DNA of 64,000 bases from Tritrichomonas musculus (lineage: Eukaryota; Parabasalia; Tritrichomonadida; Tritrichomonadidae), in contig JAPFFF010000002.1 of assembly GCA_039105265.1 (NCBI GenBank), positions 8,804,001 to 8,868,000 of the forward strand. The letters are read 5' to 3'. The notes under the pieces are model-generated. The model was given only the letters and a program-made list of their open reading frames with translations, made no database searches and was not told the origin of the DNA. A program made the position numbers and the translations under genes. Shown here one piece after another: positions 10,201-19,000 of this stretch; the first letter of the stretch is position 1; the number at the start of each line of letters is the position of its first letter.

Positions 10201-12364
10201 AGTTCAATAGATCTTTATCGCAACCTTCACCTCTAAACTCTTTCTTAATCTTCCCGTTATCCTTATGCAAAACACACATGAATGGTCTATGGTACTCCTC
10301 TGAAGTATCAGCTTCAAAGTCCGCATACCAGTACGTAGGTGGTACTTTCTTTGGTTCACCCTTAACTGGTTTCTTCTCAAATGGAGCCATCAAACGAGTA
10401 CAATATTTGGAATCGTAAGTGAGATCAGTAATCTCTTTGTCATCTAAATCATTATAGAAAACCGTATTCAAAACCTTATACTGACCGTAAGTGATTGGTC
10501 TAAAGTAATTTTGCTTAAACAATTCTCTAACTAAATTCGAAGAAGTAATGAAATAACGACCCTTTCGCCAATGATCTACAAGCCATTCCTTATTGTATTT
10601 ATCATCATCACACTCACTTAAATGTTTAATGTAATACGTACTGAACTCCGTCTTCTCTTCAATGAAGTAATGTTTCTGATATATGTTAAAGTGATGTGTC
10701 CTATTTGGTTCAGCTTCATCAACACCCATGTAACATTTACGCTTACCTTCACTCGTTGACTCAACTGATTTCTTTTTGTTTTTGCTAACTGCATCATCAT
10801 CAATGTACGTTAACTTGATATGTATACCGAATTCCATACACAATTCATTAATAGAACTCTGAGACAAATATCTATTTCGAATCCTCAAACGAATCTTGTC
10901 CAACGTAACCTTATCGTAACATCCAGTTTGCTCTAACGCATACACAAAGCAACAATCATTTAATTCTCTTCTCTGCTTACCCTTTCCATCCACCAACGAA
11001 TCAAATATCTGCAACCTCTTAAGATATTCAACAACCCTTTTCGGAACCGTCTCCTTCGTCAGATATTGAAAGAAAGAACCACCTCTATCGTTATTCCCAC
11101 CCTTGTTCTCAAACAAACAGAACTTAAGTGCTGAAAACAATGACCATGTTGGTAACTCTTCACCGCCATTCTCATAGAAAAATTCTGGAGCTTTACTTTC
11201 AAGATCAAACACAAAATTCTCTTCCGTAAAGTTTTCCATCAATTTATTGAATGTCTCTGGCTTTAACGGTAACGACTTCCATGTACCATTAACATTAAAC
11301 TGAATCTTATACATCTGGATTATCGGTAACTTCGCAATTGTATCTTCAAAGAACTCCTTCAATCTCGGAAACAACAATCGTCTACCTTCATTGTTAAGTG
11401 CTTCGAAATTGATTTCCCAATTGTATGGACTTAACTCCAATCTTTCCATGATATCATCAACTAACTGCTTTTGTTTACCCTTATTTGCTTTCCATTCATC
11501 AAACGTTATCTTGTTCCTTTCATTGATTTCTTTCGGTGTAGCATTCATGATTTCCATAGCTTCAACTCTTTTCTTATTCCTCAACGCATCTTCCGTCTTC
11601 CAAAATTCACGAAAATCCTTCGCATGCTCCCTAATCGTATCCAAAGTTGATTTATCTCTTCTGTGTATCAAACGATCAAACCTTGAAGCCCTCTCACTCT
11701 TGCCTTCATCCACATGAACTCTATATCTATCTCTATCGAATTTCTTAAAGAATTCATCATCTTCTTTTCGTTTATATTCATCGCTATCGACATACCTCTT
11801 TGGTTCTTTGTTTAACTTTGGTGGTAATGGTTTCAGTAATGGTTTATTCTTAATCATTTCATTCAAAGCTTTCGTATAATTCTTAACACTTTCGCCAAAC
11901 ATATACATATTATCATAATCGCCATCACCTTCATAACCCATACCAATTATCGTATATGCTATCATCCTTGCCAATGGTTCAACGGCTCGTTCAGGATCCT
12001 CATCAGCTTTAACGAGAATGTCATCCATCTCCTTCTCAGTAATGCCAATCACAAACGCCAAATCAACCAAATGCCCAAAACCATCATCACCTTTACTCTT
12101 ACACATTTCGCTCAACGCCTTCGTATAATCATTAACCCTTTCCGCAAACCTATGCATATTATCGTAATCATCATCACCTTTGTAACCCATGTCAAGTATC
12201 GTTTCCGATATCCATAACACCAATGGCTCAATGAGTCGTTCAGGTGCACCTTCAGCATTAACGAGAATGTCATCCATTTCATCATCCCTCATTCCAAGCA
12301 TCAACGACAAATCAAACAAATCAATAAAAGAATGTGCATCTAAAGCATTATTACCATCACTCAT
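7241..12364 (-). CDS. Polinton protein-primed DNA polymerase B with C-terminal AEP primase-like domain
   Basis: A 1,707-residue protein in one open frame. Residues 10-145 are a tandem pair of about 68-residue repeats, each with GMGYxGDxDYDNM. An NDCCFVYAL block near residue 468 weakly resembles an OTU-like protease start. Exonuclease motifs are YADFEAD near 676 and FHNLAYD near 731. Polymerase motifs are DFDAVSLYPSA near 970, MNSCYGK near 1113 and YQDTDSF near 1205. After the polymerase, GVIDFDINK near 1465, GSGGLHVYV near 1502 and LPGSFNANGKYEFVRG near 1555 match the DxD and sGxGxH pattern of archaeo-eukaryotic primases. Ordinary Polinton polymerases are a few hundred residues shorter. The gene replicates the element; the added primase domain is my assignment from motifs. 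Confidence 0.88.
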   Translation of the reverse strand: MSDGNNALDAHSFIDLFDLSLMLGMRDDEMDDILVNAEGAPERLIEPLVLWISETILDMGYKGDDDYDNMHRFAERVNDYTKALSEMCKSKGDDGFGHLVDLAFVIGITEKEMDDILVKADEDPERAVEPLARMIAYTIIGMGYEGDGDYDNMYMFGESVKNYTKALNEMIKNKPLLKPLPPKLNKEPKRYVDSDEYKRKEDDEFFKKFDRDRYRVHVDEGKSERASRFDRLIHRRDKSTLDTIREHAKDFREFWKTEDALRNKKRVEAMEIMNATPKEINERNKITFDEWKANKGKQKQLVDDIMERLELSPYNWEINFEALNNEGRRLLFPRLKEFFEDTIAKLPIIQMYKIQFNVNGTWKSLPLKPETFNKLMENFTEENFVFDLESKAPEFFYENGGEELPTWSLFSALKFCLFENKGGNNDRGGSFFQYLTKETVPKRVVEYLKRLQIFDSLVDGKGKQRRELNDCCFVYALEQTGCYDKVTLDKIRLRIRNRYLSQSSINELCMEFGIHIKLTYIDDDAVSKNKKKSVESTSEGKRKCYMGVDEAEPNRTHHFNIYQKHYFIEEKTEFSTYYIKHLSECDDDKYNKEWLVDHWRKGRYFITSSNLVRELFKQNYFRPITYGQYKVLNTVFYNDLDDKEITDLTYDSKYCTRLMAPFEKKPVKGEPKKVPPTYWYADFEADTSEEYHRPFMCVLHKDNGKIKKEFRGEGCDKDLLNYLPDGAVVYFHNLAYDIRMIRPTGTYEDKVKVGSKKVKKTMYNGIIKSIIKGTKTMMADVRFNGKVIHFKDTLPVLSCKLSELPKMFDIKGIKKELFPYNYYTLDRLNRGGVGVISEAGLFEVEPWTDEQMNAFKENIDGIDGCRIDDDHFDMWKYCSFYCQQDVNILREGFNKFRNGFIEDFDIDPFKFISISSLANEVFKQRVYYPNRNLFELGGVVRKFCSRAIYGGRCMTAYNKKWHTTVPLCDFDAVSLYPSAMARLYTVEGRPIVITEDKLNYEFLSKQSAYVVDIEITKVNKHYPFPLIVRKVDGLNLNDDNLKDGEVVKMTVDNIMLEDLIKFQEIEFKLVRGYYWNGKKDYTIQKEIRNIFSKRLEYKKSGNPLQQLYKLIMNSCYGKTIERPIEKDFKYFHEGEELDRYWKKNYYKIVEDNSLKGTDNHAVKTLKPIDKHFNFSLLGIQVLSMSKRIMNEVMCLAFDIGCCIYYQDTDSFMIKRSDLEILEKGFKERYNRDLIGTNLGNFHCDFPSINGHDEMPFSVEAYFLMKKMYVHKITDSSNEIDYVIRGKGLTQKSIQYAFRDKQFNGNVMELYKHLYEGNEYTFDLTKGQPCFSMNKDMTVSTLKKFERKIKVTYEEGDVEWYGKQQKANGDDYDNAKSLCLKSNIDELLGIDESEIDPLLADRELMSGLIESLSESVKDRSLRKRFENHFMMTFNNLKYGSIKGVGVCDKFLSKQTGMRLNVNECFGLGVIDFDINKGLSDDERKKIRERIMSKLSIDDIVVRSGSGGLHVYVNNDFDELYKNAYIKCYACDEYEIDYIAAVREDKQAGVMLPGSFNANGKYEFVRGSFESVIKRSAKDVLKDLELTLKLDAKQRGAVDDSFNGPIEYLSEDDEMKLVNGLTGMEVHNFASKIDERLSLMPLFCAINCLSPTNREKAYDMVLSKCNLSDKAMMNFDEVKDNCLGKHTHINVLRKIIRLYNNRYYVNESI

Positions 12365-12760
12365 CTTATTTTATGTCAAATAAAAATATTATAAAAGATA
12401 TCTAAAGGCCGTCGTTTTAAATTTTCACATCATCTCAGACCACTTTATCGCAAAACTTATAATCCATATCTGCCCCTTCCAACCCTTCAAATCAACCCTC
12501 ACATCCCCACTTCCAAGACCTCCGGTGATTTTAGACCTAACTTCCCAGACCTTCACTTTCGAATCAATTCTCAAGGATCACATAAATTCATCTCCAACCC
12601 TTCATTCCCGAATCCAATCTGAACTCCATAAACACCCAATTCTTAACACCAACTCAGCAACGGGAATCATTAACGAATTCTCAAGGTTTTCAAGCTGATC
12701 CCTTCAAAATGACGTGAAAGTGGGGAGTTTAGACCGAAGGTCTAAAATCACCTCTTTTAT
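12365..12760. other. Gene-free right terminal region of the Polinton
   Basis: No frame is seen. A 14-bp inverted repeat lies at 12524-12537 and 12739-12752 (GGTGATTTTAGACC and its complement), and a hairpin TTTAGACC-GAA-GGTCTAAA at 12728-12746 shares its right arm with it. This is where the terminal inverted repeat of the element would be expected. Composition changes to strongly AT-rich near 12,760, which is the basis for placing the boundary there. Confidence 0.55.
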
Positions 12761-12844
12761 ATGTAGTGAAGAAATAAAGCCAAATATAATAACAATTTTT
12801 ACAGGCAAAATATCTTATTGAATAAAGATTCTTTTTAAGTCTAA

Positions 12845-12845
<1 letters not shown>

Positions 12846-12892
<47 letters not shown>
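12846..12892. repeat. A run of 47 bases
   Basis: An uninterrupted A homopolymer. In the minus-strand gene remnant it appears as a string of phenylalanine codons, ending its recognisable leucine-rich repeats. It lies about 90 bases from the inferred end of the Polinton. Confidence 0.95.
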
Positions 12893-12893
<1 letters not shown>

Positions 12894-13436
12894 ATCGATC
12901 TTGAAAATATGATAAGGAACTAAACAAATAATTGTTAATTGTTAAGTTTTCACACTCTAGAAATTCAACTGATTGTAATTTCAAGCAGTCCCCAAAAGCA
13001 ACATTATCAAAATCTATTTCAATTGAAATAGAATGAAGTCCCAATTCACCTATTGAATTTGACCTTGATATAGGTGGAAATTCAAGAGATTTAATCATTT
13101 TGCAATTTGAAAAAGCAAATTAATTTATGTATCTAATTGTTGATGGAATGAAAACTTTTTCAATTCTTCGACTAATTCAGTTAACATTTGATCTTCAAAA
13201 TTTAGTAGATTTAAAATTGATTTGAAATTTCCTTGCGATTTGGTTGTAATAATATATTCTGAATTCGTTGAATCACTGAAATGATATCTTGATATTTTTG
13301 GAGATAATAACTCTGCAATAACACGAGTTGTATGAAATTTTTCATTATTGACAATAAATGTAAATTCTTCATTATAATTATGGAGTTGGATATGTAAAAT
13401 AGATGATATCTGAAACTTTATTGAGTTTTTATTCAT
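12893..13436 (-). pseudogene. Truncated BTB-like/leucine-rich repeat gene
   Basis: The N-terminal frame (13436-13125, about 103 residues) has the BTB-like opening of trichomonad LRR proteins: FTFIVNNEKFHTTRVIAELL, then SPKISRYHFSD. A second frame (about 13125-12893) gives leucine-rich repeat text such as KLQSVEFLECENL. The two parts are in different frames, so there is about one frameshift near 13,110-13,125. The gene stops being readable at the 47-base A run, and the Polinton follows. A complete family member would have many more repeats, so this is the 5' end of a broken gene. The remainder could lie beyond the other end of the Polinton. Confidence 0.7.
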
Positions 13437-13514
13437 AACACTAAAAAATTACCCATAAAGGTCAAATGATTGACCTAAAAATTAAACGTCTATTTTGACT
13501 TACAAGAAAAACGA

Positions 13515-15919
13515 TTGAATATGAAATCAATTAAAAAGAAACTGAAGGTTAAAAAGAAGAAGCCAAATACATTTAATCTTTTGAATGAAGATGATAATTC
13601 TGAGATAAATGAAATTGTTGAAATACAATTATTATCTGCAATTGTAAGAGTGAAATTCTCGTTATTATGCAAGTATTCGAATTTAATTCGCGAAGAATAT
13701 CATATAAATGATGCAAGAAATAATTTATCAGCAATATTTCAAAATTATCAAAATGAATATAATATTAAAGAGAGAAGTATTGTTACTTTCGTCAATTTCA
13801 TTTCAGAAAAAGATGTTGAATTAAAATGTGACGAATATTGTGATCTTAGTGTCTTATCTCAATTTTTCAAAGTCAACAAGCTCATGCAAATTTTAAAACG
13901 TTATTTACGGTCAAATTCAGAAGATATCGGCCTAATTTCAAATTTAATCATTGAACAAAATTCTTCAAAAAGTAGTTATATAATTGCTTTTGATGATATT
14001 TGTGCAGATATGGAAGAAATTCTAATAAAGAACATTGAAGATTGCCTTCAAAACGACGAATTTGGAAAACTGCCAATTTCAACGATTTACAGAATAATTG
14101 TGAAGAGCATAGAAAAAGTTCCAACTGATTTATTATATGATTTTATTAATGAATCAATTGAAGACAGATTTGCTTTGTTTAATTTCATTCGAATTAAAGA
14201 TTTATCTGACGACAAATTAGATCATTTATTGAATGAAATTGAAGAGAAACCGACTTTTTATTTTGATTACATAAAGAATGACTTTGAATACTTGAAATTG
14301 ATAAGAGAAGATTTATTAAGTAAAAAAGAATTAGTAAGTTCATTATCTGATGAAAAGAATCAGCTTAAAAGTATAATTGACGATTTGCAAGAAGAAAACA
14401 GTCAACTCAGAGATAAAACAAATCAATTGGAGACAATGAATGATTCGTTGAAAAAAGAAAATAATGAGTTTAAATTGCAAATTGATCAATCACAAAGTCA
14501 TTTTTTACTGCTTTCAAACCGTTTAAAAAAAGATAAAGAAGACATTAAAAGCAAATTGAATGAATATATCGAGTCAAATGAATATTACGAAAAAGAATCA
14601 AATTTTTACTTGAATCTGTGCAAAACAATTTTCCCAAGAATTGATTTAAATAAAATAATGGTGTCTGATAAGCCGTTGTTACATTCAGCTTGTGAAATAG
14701 GAAATATTGATATTGTTAAGTATATTATTTCATTAAATAAGGTTAATATCAATTCAACAGATATTTTTAAGTGAAACTTTTTAATAGCATTTCAAATAAA
14801 AATTTTTGTTTTAATAACATTTCAAAAAAATAGAATGATTTAAAATAATGTTCTTTATTTAAATAATATTTTTGAAACAATTTTGCATTGTGCCTGCGAA
14901 TCAGGAAATATTGAACTTGTGAAATATTTAATTTCATTGCATAAAATAGATATTACTTCAAAAGACATTTCTTTTGATTCTTCTTTATTAATGATGTTTG
15001 AAAATTGAATGCTTTTTAATGATGTTCTTAAAAACATATAACTTATAATATTCCAAAATAAATTAGATTTTTAGAACATTATTACATTATGCATGCTTAT
15101 CTGGAAATGTTGATCTTGTCAAATATCTTGTTTCATTGAATATAATTGACGTAAACGCAAGAAACATTTCTTATAGTTTGCTTTTCTAATGTAGTTTTTC
15201 CCAAAATTTATTAATAGAGTTTCTTTTAAATAGTTTTTTTCATAATGTTCATCTTTAAAACATTTTATAAATCAATTTTACATCATGCATGCGAATCTGG
15301 AAATGTTGAACTTGTTAAATATTTACTATCATTAAAACGACTTGATATAAATTCAAATGATATTTTTTTGTTACTTGTTTTAATACCGTTTCATTTGAAA
15401 TTTTTAAAGTTTCTTAAATTTTTTTATTTATAATATTTCAAAATAGTTGTTTTTGTTTATACTACAGTATTACATTATGCTTGCATATCAGGTAATGTTG
15501 AGCTTGTTGAATATTTGATTTCCTTAAACAAAATTGATGTAACTGTAAAAAATGTTCAAATGCTTTTTTTTTAAATGATATTTCATCTTTAATTATTTTT
15601 TTTTAACGTTTCTAAATGAATTTCTTATAATATTCCATAATTAATTAAATTTATTTAACAATACTTCATTATGCTTGTGGGTCTGGAAGCTTGGAACTTG
15701 TCAAATATTTAATCTCTTTAAACAAAATTGATATAAATGCAACTGACATTTCATATTTTTTTTTAAATAACATTTAAAAACATTTTTTTTATGATGTTTA
15801 AAATAAGTTTTTTTTAACAACATTCAAAACTTCTAATGATTTTTAAAACATGTATCGATTATGCCATGCTTTATAATTTTGATGAAATTGTTGAAGTTTT
15901 GTTAAATGAAGTACAATAA
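13515..15919 (+). CDS. BTB/BACK-like coiled-coil ankyrin protein with every ankyrin repeat in a separate island
   Basis: The first open frame (13515-14774) encodes a lysine-rich start, a BTB-like region (about 25-140), a BACK-like helix block with NDEFGKLPISTIYRI (about 180-200), a coiled coil (about 270-370) and the first ankyrin repeat. The reading then continues only as isolated stop-free ankyrin islands at 14877-14966, 15076-15165, 15272-15361, 15464-15553 and 15658-15747. A terminal unit, 15848-15919, ends in TAA. The first island (14673-14762) and the next five are each exactly 90 bases, end one codon before ATT or GTT, and start at ACA or TCA of the T-x-L-H motif. If joined with 9 bases taken before each island, the repeats are 33 residues long, the normal ankyrin length. 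Spacers are 100-114 bases, not always multiples of three, and contain stops. Whether they are introns is unproven. A GC-poor 32-base T run follows the gene. Confidence 0.7.
14763..15847 (+). repeat. Six spacers between ankyrin islands of the plus-strand gene
   Basis: Spacers lie at 14763-14876, 14967-15075, 15166-15271, 15362-15463, 15554-15657 and 15748-15847 (114, 109, 106, 102, 104 and 100 bases). Each begins ATTT or GTTC. Each is built from irregular units of 24-35 bases of the type A-Y-R-TTTCAAA followed by a T run and AAT. A motif like TAATATTCCAAAAT recurs 25-45 bases before most islands. The last nine bases before each island read (A/G/T)TT T-(A/T)-T NNN and continue the frame of the island. 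No conserved GT at the left or AG at the right is present. Confidence 0.75.
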
Positions 15920-15953
15920 CCAATTTTTTAAATAAATATCTTTATTTCTATAT

Positions 15954-15954
<1 letters not shown>

Positions 15955-15986
<32 letters not shown>
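15955..15986. repeat. T run of 32 bases
   Basis: Homopolymer just beyond the stop of the plus-strand ankyrin gene and before the end of the convergent one. Confidence 0.95.
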
Positions 15987-15987
<1 letters not shown>

Positions 15988-16063
15988 ATATTATATAAAA
16001 AAACATTCAAATAAACTAAAAAATGCACAAAGGAATTAATAATAAATCTTACTTTTATTATCT

Positions 16064-19000
16064 TTAACTTATAATGCAATCTTGATCATCAAATAAAACC
16101 TTAATTTCAGGATCTGTTGCACATTTAATAGGGGTTCTCCATTAATTTCAATAATAGAATCTAAGTAAAATAAATTTCATTAAAATAGAGTCCTCAATAT
16201 TTACATCTGCTCCATCATACATTAATAGAAGCCTCAAAATGTCTGTCTTTTTCAATCGAGTGGCAAGATGCAATGCTGTGCAATTAAAAAAAAAAATTAT
16301 TTATAATTTCATTAAAAAATAATTATTTTGAAATATAATTAAACAGAATATATTTTAAAATTGGATTAAATGAATTAGTAAAAATATCATAAAAACAATC
16401 TTTAAAAAACGTCATTGAAATTTGATGCTTTTGAAATACTATTTAAATTTATAGTTTTAGTAATTTCATGAATAAATGAAAGCTTGAAATTTCATTTTAA
16501 ACTATGATTAAAATTGAATTAAAACAAATATTTGATGAATTTTATAAATTTTTAAGAAGAAATGATATGAAAAAATAATGTTTTAAAATTGTATGAAAAA
16601 GTATGACTTTTTGAATATATTTGCTATTAATATTTAAATTTGGCTTTGATAACAAAAGTCTCACAATTTCAATATTACCTTTTTCAATGGCTAGATGCAA
16701 AGGTGTCGCATAAAAAAATATAAATAAAATGGCATTAAAAAATATTTTCATTTAAAATTTTATTTAAAACAAAATTGATTTGAAACGTAATAAATCAAAA
16801 AAAATTTTTGAAACTGAATTAAAATCATTGATTTGAAATTGTATTAAAGAAAATTAATTTGAAATTAGATTAGAAAAACAAATTGGAATTGTATAAAATA
16901 ATTTTAATCGCAAATTTTATTTACAAAATTGATTTGTAATTAGATGAATAAAATAATATATTTATAATTGTATTAAAGTATTTTAATTAAAACTGTATTA
17001 AATCTGAGATTTTCAAATTTTGACATAAAATTATTTGTTCTGAAATTCCATTCAAATATTCAATATCAATTCCATGAAAAGACGTTAGTTTAAATTGTAT
17101 AAAAAATTAAAAAATTTTGAATCAAATAAAAAAATTCGATATAAAATTTCATTCAAAAATTAATAGTGAATGCGATTAAATGAATTTTTAAAATCAATTC
17201 ATTCGCATTAAAACTTTTGATTTGAAATCATATTAAATAATTAAATATGAAATTCTATTTAAAAATAATTATTTAAATGTCATAAAATTATTCAAATTTG
17301 AAAATAAATTCAAATATATAATTCGCAATTTCATTGAAAATTATTTTTAATTTGAATTAAAAAATGAAAATTAAAATTGGATTGAAAAAGAAAATTGAAA
17401 TTGAATAAATTTGAATATGAAATCTTATAAATTTAAGAAAGAAATTTCATTAAAAAAAATTATTAAGAAATTGTATTTAAAAGATATAGATTAGAAATTT
17501 TATAAAAATATTTTTTTTTTTTGAAATCATATAAGCAATTTTTGGTTTGAAATTATATTAATATAATAAAAATGAAAACGCATTTAATATTAACATCAAT
17601 ATCTTTTCTTTCCAATAATAGTTTAATAATATCAATATTATTTTTTTCAATTGCTAAATGCAATCCTGTCATTTCATTCAAAAAAAAATAAATTTGAAAT
17701 TTTATTTAAAAAAAAACTAACAAAATTTCATTTAAATATCAAATGGTTTGAATTTCATTTAAAATAATAATTTTAAATTTTATTAAAACTATGAACTTAA
17801 CTCTATTAAATGATAAAGAAAAGGAATGCTATTCAAATATATAATCAAACTCTATTTTAAAAAAATGTTTTATTAGAATTAAATTTAAAAAAGAAAAAAA
17901 AAATGTAATGAGAAATTAATAATGAAATTGGATTAAATCATTTAATTTTAAATGATGTCAAACAAAATTGTATGAAATTAGATAAAAACAAAAGGATTAG
18001 AATTTCATTAAAACAATAAAAAATTAGAATATTATAAAAAAAAATAAAATTGGAATTGTATTCAAATAATTAAAATTAGAATTATATTAAAAATAATCAT
18101 ATCAAAAACAGGATGTAAAAATTTGACTTATAACTCTATCAAAATATATAAAATAAAATCATGTAAAAAATAATTGATTTTGAATTGAATAAAAAAAAAG
18201 CTTTGAAATATTTCTATAATTGACATCTATATCTGGATGGGCCAATAAAAGTTCAACAGCTTCCACATTGCCATTTTCAATAGCAAAGAATAATGGAGAT
18301 TCATTAATCGACAAATATAAATTTCATTAAGATAAAAAAGATTTTAAATTTCATTAAAAAAAATTAAATATTTAAAATTCGATTAAATAAAATATTTGAA
18401 ATTGAATTCAAATTGACAATTTTTGAATGAAATTAAAAAATATAAAACTTGAAACTGGATTAAAAAAAGTCTTGAAATTCCATTAAAATAAAACAATTAG
18501 ATATTTCATTAAATATACTAAATGAAACATAATTTAAATATTCTATAAAAAAACGATATAAAAAAAAATTCTTTAAATTGAAGGTTCGTTAACATCAATA
18601 TTTGGGCACAATAATAAAAGTTCAACAATTTTGTTAAATTTGCCCCTGATTGCCAAATGCAATGGCGTATCATAAAAATAATGAATTTGGAATTTCATTA
18701 ATTTTTTTTATTTTGAAATGAAATAAAAAATAAAGTTGAAATTGAATAAAAAATTAATGTTGAAATCATATTCACAAATAGAAATTGAAATTTTATTAAA
18801 ATAAATAGTTTTAAATTACATTAATATATAATATTTCAACAGTATTTATAAAAAAATTAAATTGAAATGCCATTTAAAAAATTAAATTGAAATACCATTT
18901 AAAAAATTGATTTGAAATTTCATTAAAAATTGTTTATAAACTTTGTTCAAATAGAAATTAATTTGAAATATGATTAAAAAAAATGTGGCATTGAAATATT

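Larger units (their letters stand above)
1..12760. mobile_element. Polinton/Maverick, right-hand part (virus-like element, fossil)
   Basis: Self-synthesising DNA element of the Polinton/Maverick family. It is recognised by the pair of a protein-primed family B DNA polymerase and a retroviral-type integrase, with a KilA-N protein, a fibre-like protein and two small lineage proteins beside them. The left end, and any capsid, ATPase or protease genes, would lie before base 1. The right end is placed near 12,760, where base composition drops to host level; the terminal repeat could not be verified because the other end is absent. Large frames are still open, so the insertion looks young. In the part seen it looks nearly whole, with perhaps about one break. 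It lies next to a truncated host LRR gene. Confidence 0.9.

Noticed and set aside
7806-11717. Plus-strand and second-frame ORFs inside the polymerase gene
   Set aside because: They lie opposite or within a 1,707-codon frame with clear polymerase motifs and show no family features.
14855-15037. Minus-strand frame across an ankyrin island
   Set aside because: It is the complement of the island at 14877-14966 with spacer DNA; the plus-strand text is the ankyrin one.
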